Origin: Anaerolineales bacterium | GTDB taxonomy: Bacteria; Chloroflexota; Anaerolineae; Anaerolineales; Villigracilaceae | DNA: 64,000 nucleotides | Direction: 5' to 3' | Assembly: GCA_030680795.1 (NCBI GenBank) | Contig: JAUXUL010000007.1 | Location: 62,001 to 126,000 of the forward strand | Part shown: in pieces, positions 23,453 to 32,861 of the stretch | Position numbering within the stretch: position 1 is the first letter of the stretch | How the letters are laid out: every line of letters starts with the position of its first letter | The notes under the pieces: model-generated | Told to the model about the DNA's origin: nothing | Database searches by the model: none | The model's input: only the letters and a program-made list of their open reading frames with translations | Translations under genes and position numbers: made by a program

Positions 23453-24502
23453 ATGAGGGTCTCGATGTCCAAAGACAAAGGAAAAACAAAAGAGAAAGAT
23501 ACCGGTACACGCGAGCAGTTTGAGAAGCGCGTGACACGGTTGGGGTTATCCGACGATAACTTGATCGGTCTATATCGGACGATGTGCACGGTCCGTCAAT
23601 TCGAGTATATGGCCGATAGGCTCTATGCGGGGGGAAAAGTCCATGGGACGATGCATCTTTCGGCCGGGCAGGAGGCGGTGGCGGCAGGCATTAGCCTGGC
23701 AGTCCATCCCGATGATTATTTGATCAATCATCATCGCGGCCACGGACATTTCATTGCCAAGGGCGCCGACATCAATTTGATGATGGCGGAATTCCTTGGC
23801 AAGGACACGGGCTATAACCGCGGCCGCGGCGGTTCGATGCATATCGCTGATTTTCAGTCCAACAATCTGGGCGCGAATGGAATTGTGGGCGGGGGAATTC
23901 CTCAAGCGGTCGGTGTGGGACTTGCACTTCAAATGCAAAAACGGAAAGAGATTTGTATTTGCATCTTCGGTGACGGAGCAGCCAATGAAGGCGTCTTCCA
24001 TGAAGCCATGAATATGGTCGCGTTGTGGAAACTGCCAGTTCTCTACATTTGTGAGAATAACAAGTACGGCATGTCCATGGATGTGGAACGCGCGACCGCA
24101 AAACTGCCGATCGCTCAACGTGCCGATGCCTATGGAATTCCCTGGGCGTGCGTGGATGGCAATGACGTGGTCGAAGTTTACGACGCGATGAAGATCGCCG
24201 CTGAACATGTCCGTTCAGGCAAGGGACCCTATTTCGTTGAGACGATCACATATCGATATTTCGGCCACTCCAAGAGCGATCGCAATTTATATCGCTCAAA
24301 GGAAGAGATCGAAGACTGGAAACAGAACCGCGATCCCATCATGCGCTTTACAAAGCATTTGCTCCAATCCGAAATTTTGGATGAAGGCCGGGCTCAGGAA
24401 ATTGATGGTCAGGCTGAACAAGTCATCCTCAAAGCCGTGGAATTCGCTGAAGCATCCCCTGAACCCGATCTATCAACACTGATGGAGTTTGTGTATGCCT
24501 GA
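23453..24502 (+). CDS. pdhA: pyruvate/acetoin-type dehydrogenase E1 alpha
   Basis: A thiamine-diphosphate-dependent E1 alpha subunit (349 residues). It contains [37 protein letters not shown] and the TPP/Mg motif [37 protein letters not shown] (GDG...N). Together with E1 beta it decarboxylates a 2-oxoacid and acylates the lipoyl group of E2. The sequence fits the pyruvate/acetoin group. ATG at 23453 abuts the SorC stop; ATG at 23465 (MSKDKGK) is equally plausible. It overlaps pdhB by eight bases. Confidence 0.93.
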   Translation: MRVSMSKDKGKTKEKDTGTREQFEKRVTRLGLSDDNLIGLYRTMCTVRQFEYMADRLYAGGKVHGTMHLSAGQEAVAAGISLAVHPDDYLINHHRGHGHFIAKGADINLMMAEFLGKDTGYNRGRGGSMHIADFQSNNLGANGIVGGGIPQAVGVGLALQMQKRKEICICIFGDGAANEGVFHEAMNMVALWKLPVLYICENNKYGMSMDVERATAKLPIAQRADAYGIPWACVDGNDVVEVYDAMKIAAEHVRSGKGPYFVETITYRYFGHSKSDRNLYRSKEEIEDWKQNRDPIMRFTKHLLQSEILDEGRAQEIDGQAEQVILKAVEFAEASPEPDLSTLMEFVYA

Positions 24503-25481
24503 GATATCCTATCTTGAAGCCATTCGCCAGGCATTATGGCAGGAGATGAAACGGGATGAACGCGTCTTCCTGCTAGGGGAAGATATTGGCCGTTACGGCG
24601 GCGCGTTTGGATTAACGCACGATATGTTGGATGAATTTGGTCCTGAGCGCGTACGCGAAACGCCGATCTCGGAAGCAACGATTGTTGCGACAGCCATCGG
24701 TGCATCTTTGCTCGGAATGCGACCCGTAGCCGAGATCATGTTCATGGATTTCGTCATGCTGGCGCTCGATCAAATTGCTAATCAAGCCGCTAAGATGCAT
24801 TTTATGTTCGGCGGGCACACGACAGTTCCGATCGTCATTCGCATGCCAGGTGGTTCTGGTGCCGGCGCTGCGTCTCAACATTCACAATCGCTTGAAAGTG
24901 TCTTGATGCATTTCCCTGGTTTGAAGGTGGTCAATCCTTCAACACCGTACGATGCCAAAGGATTGATGCTCGCATCCCTCCGCGACCCAAACCCGGTTTG
25001 TTTTGTTGAACACAAGGTTCTTTACAAAACAAAAGGCGAGGTGCCCGAAGGCGATTACACCATCCCGATCGGTGTTGCTGATATCAAACGTCCCGGTCAC
25101 GATATCACGGTTGTTGCCAACAATATTATGGTCATGAAGACACTCAATGTTGCAGAAAAACTTTCCAAGGATGGTATCGAAGTGGAAGTGATCGATCCGC
25201 GCACGCTGTTGCCTCTTGATACAGAGACCATCATCAATTCTGTTGCGCACACCGGCCGTCTGCTCGTCGTGCATGAGGCCTGTCTGACAGGCGGCTGGGC
25301 AGGAGAGGTCATCGCCTGTGTAGTTGGCAGTCCGGCTTTCGATTACATTGACTCGCCCGTGCGGCGTCTCGGCGGGAAAGATATTCCCATTCCTTACAAT
25401 CGTGGTCTCGAAAAATTTGCCATTCCGCAGGAAGCCGATATCGAACAGGAAATCCGCGCACTGGTGGAAGGAAAGATATAA
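24495..25481 (+). CDS. pdhB: pyruvate/acetoin-type dehydrogenase E1 beta
   Basis: E1 beta subunit, 328 residues, starting [36 protein letters not shown]. Conserved blocks are [60 protein letters not shown] and, near the C-terminus, [18 protein letters not shown]. The catalytic His is expected in the HSQSLE block. The start codon lies inside the end of pdhA, implying translational coupling, and the E2 gene begins one base after its stop. Confidence 0.93.
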   Translation: MPEISYLEAIRQALWQEMKRDERVFLLGEDIGRYGGAFGLTHDMLDEFGPERVRETPISEATIVATAIGASLLGMRPVAEIMFMDFVMLALDQIANQAAKMHFMFGGHTTVPIVIRMPGGSGAGAASQHSQSLESVLMHFPGLKVVNPSTPYDAKGLMLASLRDPNPVCFVEHKVLYKTKGEVPEGDYTIPIGVADIKRPGHDITVVANNIMVMKTLNVAEKLSKDGIEVEVIDPRTLLPLDTETIINSVAHTGRLLVVHEACLTGGWAGEVIACVVGSPAFDYIDSPVRRLGGKDIPIPYNRGLEKFAIPQEADIEQEIRALVEGKI

Positions 25482-25482
25482 C

Positions 25483-26820
25483 ATGCCAGTCCCATTCATT
25501 ATGCCCAAGTTCGATATGGACCAGGAAAAAGCCACCATCATTTCATGGTCTAAAAAAGAGGGTGACCTTGTAAAGTTCGATGAAACCGTCCTAACTGTTG
25601 AAACTGAAAAAGTTGCGATCGACGTCCCCGCGCCTGCTTCTGGAATTCTGGCGGGAATTCTATATAAAGATGGCGATGTTGTCCCTGTTACGAAAGTGAT
25701 CGCCTATATTTTAAAGGAAGGTGAATCGATTGCCGACCTGCCCAAAGCGGATTCGCCAACGCTTCACTCCAAGCCTGAGGCTGCTCCCGTTTTGCAAACC
25801 ACAGTCGCCGCTCAAGCCGCTTCAGTGAATGCCACACCTGTTGCGCTACGCATGGCAAAAGAGGAAGGCGTTGATCTGTCCAAGGTGCTTGCTTCAGGGG
25901 ACAGGATCACGCGTGAAGACGTACAACACTATATTGAAGAACAAAAGAAACCAGCCGCCCGTGCCACGCTCCCAGCGACGCCCGCCGCGCGCCGAATGTC
26001 GCAAGAGACAGGTATCCCCCTCGAAACAGTAGCAGGTTCCGGACCGCGCGGACGCGTTCAGTCTGCTGATGTGTTGGCAAAAGCCAATTCAGTCCCATCA
26101 TCAGTAACAGCAATCAATGGCCGAGAGGCGGAGGTCGTTCCACTTAGCAGTATCCGCCGTACGATTGCCGAGCGAATGCAAAAAAGTTTTCAAGAGTCAC
26201 CGCATATCGCCCTGACCGTTGATGTGGATATGACCGAAATTGAAAACACCAAAAATCGCTTCAATGTACAGGTGGAGAAATTTGGCCAACCCCGCATCAC
26301 GATCACGGCTTTGATGATCAAGGTGGTTGCCTGGGCATTAGTTCGTAATCCATACATCAATGCTTCTTTCAATGGCGACTCAATTTTGCTCTGGAAAGAT
26401 GTGAACATCGGGGTCGCGACTGCGGTGCCTCAGGGATTGGTTGTTCCTGTACTTAAACGTGTCGACCAGTTGGGCGTTAACGAGATCAATGTGCGCTTGA
26501 GCGAGCTGGCTGAGAAGGCGCGCGAAAACAAACTCAAACTCGAAAATGTTCAGGGAGGAACGTTCACTATATCCAACCTGGGTATGTTTGGGATTCGCCA
26601 ATTCAGGGCTGTCATCAATCCCCCTGAAAGCGCGATCCTTGCGGTTGGGAGTGTAGTGCGGAAGCCAGTGGTAGTGGACGATCAAGATCGCGTTGAGGTT
26701 CGCCCCATGCTTTCACTGACCCTTTCTGCTGACCATCGTGTGATTGACGGAGTCGTTGCCGCCCGCTTCCTTTCTGATCTCGTGGCAGGCCTTGAATCAC
26801 CGAGCCTGCTTTTATTTTAG
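25483..26820 (+). CDS. pdhC: dihydrolipoamide acetyltransferase (E2) with two subunit-binding domains
   Basis: A 445-residue E2. The N-terminal lipoyl domain carries the lipoylated Lys43 in TVETEKVAIDVPAP. Two consecutive peripheral-subunit-binding domains follow, at about 117-151 (ATPVALRMAKEEGVDLSKVLASGDRITREDV) and 165-200 (ATPAARRMSQETGIPLETVAGSGPRGRV), where most E2 proteins have one. The catalytic domain ends with SADHRVIDGVVAARFL (HxxxDG). It transfers the acetyl group from lipoyl to CoA. The start at 25483 follows pdhB by one base. No E3 gene is in the window, so a genomic E3 must be shared. Confidence 0.93.
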   Translation: MPVPFIMPKFDMDQEKATIISWSKKEGDLVKFDETVLTVETEKVAIDVPAPASGILAGILYKDGDVVPVTKVIAYILKEGESIADLPKADSPTLHSKPEAAPVLQTTVAAQAASVNATPVALRMAKEEGVDLSKVLASGDRITREDVQHYIEEQKKPAARATLPATPAARRMSQETGIPLETVAGSGPRGRVQSADVLAKANSVPSSVTAINGREAEVVPLSSIRRTIAERMQKSFQESPHIALTVDVDMTEIENTKNRFNVQVEKFGQPRITITALMIKVVAWALVRNPYINASFNGDSILLWKDVNIGVATAVPQGLVVPVLKRVDQLGVNEINVRLSELAEKARENKLKLENVQGGTFTISNLGMFGIRQFRAVINPPESAILAVGSVVRKPVVVDDQDRVEVRPMLSLTLSADHRVIDGVVAARFLSDLVAGLESPSLLLF

Positions 26821-26911
26821 AAAGGTTATTTGTTTGTGTAAGATTTCTTGTCTGGGTTTGATGCACTTTTGAATCCTTCGAATAACATCATCAAGGAGTA
26901 AATAGATCCTC

Positions 26912-27187
26912 ATGGCTGAAGCAACGATTCAAGTAAAACATAAAATAGGTTTGCACGCGCGTCCTGCCTCATTATTCGTTCAAACTGCTAACAAGTTCTC
27001 TTCAAAGATCAAAGTGAGGAACCTGACGGCAAAAGTCGATTTTGTAGATGCAAAAAGCATCATTATGGTCTTGACATTGGGCGTGATGAAGGATCACGAA
27101 GTTCTCATCCAGACCGACGGCGTTGATGCTGATACCGCCCTGGGTGCACTGACATCGCTTATCAAAAATAATTTTGGTGAGACTTAG
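26912..27187 (+). CDS. ptsH: PTS phosphocarrier protein HPr
   Basis: A 91-residue HPr. The phosphorylated residue is His15 in KIGLHARPASLFVQTA; the regulatory-serine region is DAKSIIMVLTLGV. It carries phosphate from Enzyme I (next gene) to EIIA. AAGGAG lies rather far (13 bases) upstream of the ATG. The presence of a Ser in the Ser46-like position does not prove HPr-kinase control. Its clustering with ptsI and one EII set suggests a dedicated phosphorelay. Confidence 0.95.
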   Translation: MAEATIQVKHKIGLHARPASLFVQTANKFSSKIKVRNLTAKVDFVDAKSIIMVLTLGVMKDHEVLIQTDGVDADTALGALTSLIKNNFGET

Positions 27188-27201
27188 CTCGTTGCAAAGA
27201 G

Positions 27202-28938
27202 ATGAGAGAACCCGTGCCAGAAAAAACTTTTATAGGAATACCCGCAAGCGATGGAATTGCAATCGGTCCAGCCTTTTGCTATATTCCCGCCGAATTGACC
27301 ATCCCTGTTTGCGCCGCTGGCACAGTAGATGAAGAGATGACTCGCTTCGATATGGCCTGTAAGCGCGCCCGCGTTGAGTTGCAAAGTTTATATGAAGCCA
27401 TCGAGAAAAGGGCAGGCAAAGAGGAAGCCTCCATTTTTGAAGCTCATCAAGAGATGTTGTCCGATCCTGCGCTCGAAGGGAAAGTCCGTGCAGAGGTGGA
27501 GATCGGAGAAACGGTTGAGCAGGCATTGGTCAAAGCCACTAAAGAACTCGCCAGTTTATTAGCGGGTATGGATAATGAACTCTTTGCAGCACGCGCGCTG
27601 GATGTGAAAGATGTCGGTCATCGTATTCTGCGGATCCTGCTGGGTTTGCCAGACACTGCCTTGAGCGCGGTCACGGAAACATCCATCATTATCGCCGAAG
27701 ATCTAACACCTTCTGATACAGCCAGCCTTGATCCTAAACTTACGCTTGGATTCATCACCGCACAGGGCGGTCTTACTTCACACAGCGCCATCCTTGCGCG
27801 AACACTTGGCTTGCCCGCGATCGTGGGGATGGGGGCCGGGTTGCTCGAAAAGGTTCCCAGTGGCACCTCGATCATCCTGGATGGACGCACAGGTGAAATG
27901 ATCTTTGCGCCTGGTGGTGAAACTATTGCGCGATACAAACAGATCAAAGCAAAACGCGAGTCACATTTACTGAGTCTCAAAGCCGCCGTGGAAAAAGATG
28001 CACATACTGCGAACGGCCGCCGTGTAGAAGTAACCGCGAATGTTGGTGAGGCAGCATCTGCTCGTGATGCAATGGAACATGGTGCCGAAGGCATCGGCTT
28101 GCTTCGTACGGAATTCCTCTATCTCGAAGATACTCAACCTCCCAGCGAGGAGAAGCAATATCACATCTATCGCGAAATATTTGCAGTGATGTCCGGTCGC
28201 CCGGTGATCGTCCGCACGCTCGATATCGGTGGGGATAAGCCGCCATCTTATTTTCCCTTTCCCAATGAGATGAATCCATTCCTGGGCTGGCGTGCGATCC
28301 GCATCAGCCTGGATGAGCCGGAACTGTTCAAGACCCAATTGCGCGCCATTTTACGCGCGGCAGTTGGACATCACGCCCGCATCATGTTCCCCATGGTTTC
28401 GGATCTGGATGAACTGCGGCGCGCGCGCGAAATCGTTGAAGTGGTCAAACGGGGTCTTGAAGTTGCTTCCGTTGAATTTGCAGGTGACGTCCCTGTAGGG
28501 ATCATGGTTGAGACTCCCGCCGCGGCCGTGCTGGTCGATGTGCTTGCCGAAGCTTCTGATTTCTTCAGCCTAGGCACCAATGATCTGACTCAATACACGA
28601 TGGCAGTCGACCGCGGCAACGCGAAAGTGTCCGGACTTTTCCAGCCATTACATCCTGCTGTGTTGCGTCTCATCAGACAGACAATTGATGCGGGTCACGC
28701 AAAGGGGAAATGGGTGGGTATGTGCGGCGAACTGGCTGGTATGACGAAAGCCATCCCGATCCTGCTTGGCTTTGGCTTGGACGAGTTCAGCATGAACCCG
28801 CGTGCCATCCCTGAAGCCAAATATCTGATCGGCAAATTGACGGATGAAAAAGCACGCGATATCGCGGGTCAAGCCATGTCCTTTGGCACCGCTGCTGAAA
28901 TAGAGACATATATGAAGGGCGTCCTGGCTTTGTTGTAA
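27202..28938 (+). CDS. ptsI: PTS Enzyme I (PEP-protein phosphotransferase)
   Basis: A 578-residue Enzyme I, full length. The active-site His194 is in TAQGGLTSHSAILARTLGLPAIVG. The PEP-binding barrel shows GIGLLRTEFLYL, GGDKPPSYFPFPNEMNPFLGWRAIRISL, and GTNDLTQYTMAVDRGN followed by GMCGELAGM with the catalytic Cys. It autophosphorylates from PEP and donates to HPr. ATG at 27202 is used; GTG at 27214 (VPEKTFIGIPAS) is the alternative and agrees slightly better with the family N-terminus. The next gene starts two bases after the stop. Confidence 0.95.
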   Translation: MREPVPEKTFIGIPASDGIAIGPAFCYIPAELTIPVCAAGTVDEEMTRFDMACKRARVELQSLYEAIEKRAGKEEASIFEAHQEMLSDPALEGKVRAEVEIGETVEQALVKATKELASLLAGMDNELFAARALDVKDVGHRILRILLGLPDTALSAVTETSIIIAEDLTPSDTASLDPKLTLGFITAQGGLTSHSAILARTLGLPAIVGMGAGLLEKVPSGTSIILDGRTGEMIFAPGGETIARYKQIKAKRESHLLSLKAAVEKDAHTANGRRVEVTANVGEAASARDAMEHGAEGIGLLRTEFLYLEDTQPPSEEKQYHIYREIFAVMSGRPVIVRTLDIGGDKPPSYFPFPNEMNPFLGWRAIRISLDEPELFKTQLRAILRAAVGHHARIMFPMVSDLDELRRAREIVEVVKRGLEVASVEFAGDVPVGIMVETPAAAVLVDVLAEASDFFSLGTNDLTQYTMAVDRGNAKVSGLFQPLHPAVLRLIRQTIDAGHAKGKWVGMCGELAGMTKAIPILLGFGLDEFSMNPRAIPEAKYLIGKLTDEKARDIAGQAMSFGTAAEIETYMKGVLALL

Positions 28939-28939
28939 T

Positions 28940-29584
28940 ATGGCGATCTATCTGGACTCGGCAAAGCTCGATGAAGCGCGCCAGGCGAAGGATCTTGGCT
29001 GGGTACATGGTGTAACGACCAACCCATCCCTGCTGGCGAAGGCTGGTGTTGAACCCGAAGTTGTTCTGAAGGAACTGGCTGTACTTGAGTTCCATCAGGT
29101 GTATTACCAACTCGTCTCACAAAACGTAGAAGACATGTTGATCGAGGCGCGCAAAGCCGCTGAGATCGTCAAAACCGGATTGATCCTCAAGATCGCACCG
29201 ACAGATAATGGATTTCGTTTCGTCGCGAAACATGCGAATGAATTTCCATGTTGTGTGACTGCCGTCTTTAATCCCGCCCAGGCTTTGATAGCGCGTGAAG
29301 CAGGAGCAAGATATGTCGCTGTATATGTCAATCGTGCGACCAAACAAATGGGAGATGGACTGTGCCTGGTGAGGGGGCTGGCAAATGTCCTCGCCGGGAG
29401 TCAGACCGAGATACTGGCAGCCAGTTTGAAGTCCACGAAAGAGGCGGTGGATGCTTTCCTGGCAGGCGCACAACATATCACGGTCCCGTTTGATCTATTG
29501 GCGAGTCTGCCAATCCATCCACTATCCACCCAGGCTGTTGAACAATTCAATGCAGAAGATTTTGGAATTCGTTTGAAACCATAA
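28940..29584 (+). CDS. transaldolase / fructose-6-phosphate aldolase family (TalC-like)
   Basis: A 214-residue short transaldolase-family enzyme. The Schiff-base Lys is in GLILKIAPTDNGFRFVA; the N-terminal IYLDSAKLDEARQAKDLGWVHGVTTNPSLLAKAG and C-terminal AQHITVPFDLLASLPIHPLSTQAVEQF are typical of FSA/TalC. It could transfer dihydroxyacetone units between sugar phosphates or cleave fructose-6-phosphate. In context it would process the ketose formed after polyol oxidation. It follows ptsI by one base. Confidence 0.88.
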   Translation: MAIYLDSAKLDEARQAKDLGWVHGVTTNPSLLAKAGVEPEVVLKELAVLEFHQVYYQLVSQNVEDMLIEARKAAEIVKTGLILKIAPTDNGFRFVAKHANEFPCCVTAVFNPAQALIAREAGARYVAVYVNRATKQMGDGLCLVRGLANVLAGSQTEILAASLKSTKEAVDAFLAGAQHITVPFDLLASLPIHPLSTQAVEQFNAEDFGIRLKP

Positions 29585-29594
29585 GGAGATAAAA

Positions 29595-30233
29595 ATGGAA
29601 GAGATTTTGAAGAAACTATTTGATTCGGTATTGGAGGGAGACTTTGAAGGTGTAAAATCTAATTTGCAGACCGCGTTGGATGCCAAACTGGACCCAACGG
29701 TCGTTTTGAATGACGGCATGATTGCGGCAATGCGTGAGGTTGGGTGCCGGTTCGAAGCAGGTGATTATTATGTGCCAGAGATGTTGATTGCTGCTCGCGC
29801 CATGCAAAGTGGGATGGCGATCATAAAGCCTTATTTGCAACAAACAGACAGAAAATCGAGCGGCAAGGTTGTGATTGGCACGGTCAAAGGCGACCTACAT
29901 GATATTGGAAAGAATCTGGTGGCGCTGATGCTGGAGGGCGCAGGGTTTGAGATCATTGATCTGGGTGTGGATGTGCCAATTGAGGAGTTTATCCGCGTAG
30001 TGCGGGAAGAGAAGCCTGATATTGTGGGAATGTCCGCGTTGCTGACCACAACCATGCAAATGATGAAACAGACAATTGATGCCTTCGAAGCCGCTGGTTT
30101 GCGGGATAAGGTGAAGTTCATCATTGGCGGTGCGCCTGTAACGGAGTCATATGCCAACAAGATCGGTGCGGATGGTTTCTCCTCAGATGCAAGCCGCGCA
30201 GTCAATGTGGCGAAGTCATTGATCGGCGAATAA
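29595..30233 (+). CDS. corrinoid-binding methyltransferase protein (MtbC/MtaC-like)
   Basis: A 212-residue corrinoid protein with a helical cap (1-85) and a B12-binding Rossmann domain. The lower-ligand motif is D100-x-H102-x-x-G105 within GTVKGDLHDIGKNLVALML. The downstream pattern (SALLTTTMQMMKQTIDAFEAAGL and FIIGGAPVTESYANKIGADGFS) is that of one-carbon methyl-transfer proteins. It would shuttle a methyl group, most plausibly with the UROD-family protein encoded at 16869. AAGGAGAT precedes the ATG. It is the last gene of the cluster. No separate substrate-specific methyltransferase (MttB/MtaB type) or corrinoid reductive activator is seen nearby. Confidence 0.9.
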   Translation: MEEILKKLFDSVLEGDFEGVKSNLQTALDAKLDPTVVLNDGMIAAMREVGCRFEAGDYYVPEMLIAARAMQSGMAIIKPYLQQTDRKSSGKVVIGTVKGDLHDIGKNLVALMLEGAGFEIIDLGVDVPIEEFIRVVREEKPDIVGMSALLTTTMQMMKQTIDAFEAAGLRDKVKFIIGGAPVTESYANKIGADGFSSDASRAVNVAKSLIGE

Positions 30234-30850
30234 GAATTTCCGGTCAATCACTATTCTCATCTTATGACAATGAGCCTATTATGGAACCAGTTCCGCATTA
30301 CTTTTTTTTCTTAGGAGTGCGCAACGCTTTCCTGTAATAAAGTTTTTAAATAACTTGGGTGCTGGCTTTGAGCCAGTATATCTCAAAACCAGCATCCTAT
30401 CCTTTTACTGAGCATGAAACATATGTCCGATTGTGTTTATCCCTGCCCGTGCAGGTTTTGACTATGGCAATTTAGAGATAACTAAGAAGTGGGAGAGAGG
30501 TCACTAATTAACTGCTGCAGCAGAAGGGTTATTGATCAGGCGTCCACCGAAAGGGGTTGAAATATCTTGGAGAACGGCTGGTGTCCGCCCTCTCACCGTC
30601 TTGGGAAATGCAGTGTGGTATTTTAGGAAACATCAGTAAAAATGGGGGGATAGCCAGGCATCATCATTTATTACTCAACCCTCATACCCCATTTTTTCAG
30701 AGTTTCCGTATATTCCTATGTCACTTTTATCGGGTAGTTTTTTCGGGCGAACGCCGAAAAATCGCCGAGGCCAATGGCCGCGGCGCGCTTGGATTCTCTA
30801 AAGGGTGGTGTGCCACCCAGCGCCGACCAGCGGGAGGCCCAAATTTTGTG
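30234..30850. other. intergenic region, no convincing gene
   Basis: About 600 bp between the corrinoid-protein gene and the accessory island. It holds an inverted pair GGTGCTGG/CCAGCATCC (approximately 30358-30398) and, from 30740, a GC-rich structured stretch with GGGTGG-TGTG-CCACCC and the word CCACCCAGCGCCG, which resembles part of the repeats at 32.1 and 33.3 kb. A 108-codon frame at 30557 has no protein-like character. Confidence 0.5.
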
Positions 30851-30856
30851 TGCAGC

Positions 30857-30892
30857 AAATCAGCCCTTCTCATCATTGGGTAGGGCTGATTT
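30857..30892 (+). terminator. Rho-independent terminator
   Basis: Stem AAATCAGCCCT / AGGGCTGATTT around a 14-base loop, followed by TTTTTCT. It would end rightward transcription just before the leftward ArdC-like gene, and also follows a CCCAGCG(C)CG word as the hairpins of the repeats at 32.4 and 33.5 kb do. Confidence 0.8.
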
Positions 30893-30907
30893 TTTCTGTC
30901 TTGTTTT

Positions 30908-31711
30908 CTATTGTTCGCAGGCGTCAATCAGCTGGCTGGCGCATTTGATGATCCTTTGCCCCGACTCTTTGATCTGCTCGGGGCTTGACCAGTGCGCGAG
31001 ATAATTCGGGGCGTTGGTCTCGATCTCAAAATGCTCACAAACGATAAAGGCGGTGGCTTCGGCTTCGGTCTCTTTTTGTTCACTGCCCATCCCGTAGCGG
31101 CCTTCATGTAAAAGCATGTGGGCGGCTTCGTGAATGAGTGCTGATGTGCCTGCGTTGGGACGTGATACGATCTCGCGGACTTTGTAATTTACATGGGCTT
31201 CTTCCCTCATTCCATCCTGTTCGCGGTAGCTGTATCCGTTTTCCTTTGCAAGTTCGATCAAGGCTGTGTGTATTTTTGCGTTTCGTTCTTCGGTGCGCCA
31301 TTGCAGTGACGCGGGCAGGGGCTCGCCTTCGGTTTGTTCGATGTCGAAAACGCTCACGACTCTAAAGCGGTTCGCGTTCCCGTATACCTTGCGCTCTTTT
31401 CCGGTCTCTTCGTCCGTCTCGGTATGGTGTGAGGCAAAGCCACAAGGCGCAAGGATCGCGATCCCATGTTCTCCCTTCCTGACCTGTCTTTTGAGCTCCT
31501 TCCAGCGGTTGTATCCTGCGACGCGGGAGGCTGTCGGTTTCTGGAAGAGGATCAACCAGATATTCGAGGCGCTGTATTTGTGGAATTTGGCCGCGGTCTT
31601 GAGGTAGGCGATAAACTGCGCGGATTTCTGGGCCGCGTCCGTCAGTTCTGCCAGTCCTTTCAGGCGTTCTTCAAAATCGGCTTTTACTTCCTGGGCTTTT
31701 TCGGTGTGCAT
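30908..31711 (-). CDS. ArdC-like antirestriction protein with metallopeptidase motif
   Basis: A 267-residue protein with an ArdC-type ssDNA-binding N-terminal domain (FIAYLKTAAKFHKYSASNIWLILFQKPTASRVAGYNRWKELKRQVRKGEHGIAILAP, about 33-90) and a C-terminal zinc-peptidase segment with HEAAH at 194-198 followed by a distant Glu-rich helix (ETEAEATAFIVCEHF), as in ImmA/IrrE relatives. ArdC proteins protect incoming plasmid DNA against restriction or act during conjugation. It marks the left part of the accessory island, 3 kb from a restriction-like operon. GGAGAAAACACC precedes the ATG. Confidence 0.85.
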   Translation of the reverse strand: MHTEKAQEVKADFEERLKGLAELTDAAQKSAQFIAYLKTAAKFHKYSASNIWLILFQKPTASRVAGYNRWKELKRQVRKGEHGIAILAPCGFASHHTETDEETGKERKVYGNANRFRVVSVFDIEQTEGEPLPASLQWRTEERNAKIHTALIELAKENGYSYREQDGMREEAHVNYKVREIVSRPNAGTSALIHEAAHMLLHEGRYGMGSEQKETEAEATAFIVCEHFEIETNAPNYLAHWSSPEQIKESGQRIIKCASQLIDACEQ

Positions 31712-32102
31712 GGTGTTTTCTCCTTTTGGGTTGTGTGGTGTCGGGGGCGATGAAATTCAAATTCCATCACCCACACTTTCCAAAAAGCACCAAAAAAGCA
31801 AAGGCGTACCCGCCGTAAAAATGCAAGGTTGGTGAGACGCCCAAAAACGAAAAATTGGTGGGCGAAGGCACCATCCAATTTTTATGTACTCCCTATGAAG
31901 ATTGCGCGGCGCGAGCCCGGAAACCTTGTATTTTTTAGCTTGGTGCTATGCCGACAGTCGCAACGTGCCGTAGGAATTGCAATAGTTTTTGAGCAAGGGC
32001 AAAGGCCGTGCGCGGAGGCGTTCCTACAAAACCCCCCGACGCCATGCACTTAAAGATCGGTGGAAAATCCCTGGGAACCACACAAGTGAGCAGGGAAGAA
32101 GC
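31712..32102. other. non-coding stretch upstream of ArdC-like gene
   Basis: Contains the presumed ArdC-like promoter and several short GC-rich palindromic words, but no supported ORF. Small open frames here lack family similarity and ribosome binding sites. Confidence 0.4.
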
Positions 32103-32436
32103 GTCAAACGAGGACTTAGCTTGGTGGACATGCCGGGCGGCTGTGCGCTGGCGAATGTCCGTTGAGCTTCCGCAAGAAAGGGAATTGCTGAACGTTTGGC
32201 TTGTCTCTTACCACCCAAGCCCTTGAATAAAAATCAAGGGACTGCCCGTCAGGGATGGCGTTCGTCCACCCTTTATTTTTTATGGGCGGGTGGTAATGCC
32301 AAACGTGATCAAGGAAATGAATTGCGGCTGCGCTCTGCTGTCCCGTGTTCGCATGCACACCCAGCGACGGCGAAAATAAAACAGCTATGCAATGGAATAG
32401 CTGTTTTTTGGCCGGAAGCCGAAGTTTGAACGCGGA
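32103..32436 (+). ncRNA. structured repeat, copy A (possible ncRNA or cassette site)
   Basis: About 330 bp closely matching copy B at 33256-33590. The first 100 bp are bounded by TCAAACG...CGTTTGG. Further predicted stems are CCCTTGA/TCAAGGG, CCACCC/GGGTGG and, near the end, AAAACAGCTAT-GCAATGGA-ATAGCTGTTTT (32378-32407). Compared with copy B the last stem is completely different in sequence while the 8-base loop is conserved. No convincing protein is encoded. It lies downstream of the HigA-like antitoxin gene's stop, on the plus strand. Confidence 0.55.
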
Positions 32437-32573
32437 TGACCGCGAACGCTTCTTGAGTGTGGAGTATCTCAATGGCAGGATGGTTTGGATCTTGTGACTA
32501 TTAATAAAAAAACAGCAACCGCCTCTACTATAAAGACAGTTGCTGCACGCTTTTGTTCTTAAGATTCTATTGC

Positions 32574-32861
32574 TTATGCTAATTTCGTAAATACTTCCGG
32601 CTTCTGCTCTGCAATACGCAACAATGCAACGGCGGGACCACTTGGTTTGCGTCTTCCTTGTTCCCAATCTTGAATTGTACGCAAACTAACGCCCATCAAT
32701 CCGGCAAAAGCCGATTGCGATAACTTTAATTTGGAACGAATAATTTGCGGAGGTGCGGGCTCTTTCAAGCTATGGACACGCAGAACTTTTGTGCCAACTT
32801 TGAAAGCCTTCACATCACGAATACCTTCGAGAATTTCCTGACCAATATCACGCTTAGACAT
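32574..32861 (-). CDS. HigA/NadS-type antitoxin (XRE family)
   Basis: A 95-residue antitoxin. The helix-turn-helix lies at about residues 40-75 (IIRSKLKLSQSAFAGLMGVSLRTIQDWEQGRRKPSGPAVALLRIAEQKP), with a conserved W in QDWEQGRR. The N-terminal part would contact the toxin. The ATG overlaps the stop of the upstream toxin gene by eight bases, the toxin-first order of higBA. It should repress its own operon. Confidence 0.9.
   Translation of the reverse strand: MSKRDIGQEILEGIRDVKAFKVGTKVLRVHSLKEPAPPQIIRSKLKLSQSAFAGLMGVSLRTIQDWEQGRRKPSGPAVALLRIAEQKPEVFTKLA

Noticed and set aside
30234-30560. Cobalamin riboswitch near the corrinoid-protein gene
   Set aside because: No B12-box or riboswitch core was recognised upstream or downstream of the corrinoid or UROD genes.
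30557-30883. 108-codon ORF in the intergenic region
   Set aside because: Composition is not protein-like and it covers a palindromic, GC-rich structured stretch and a terminator.
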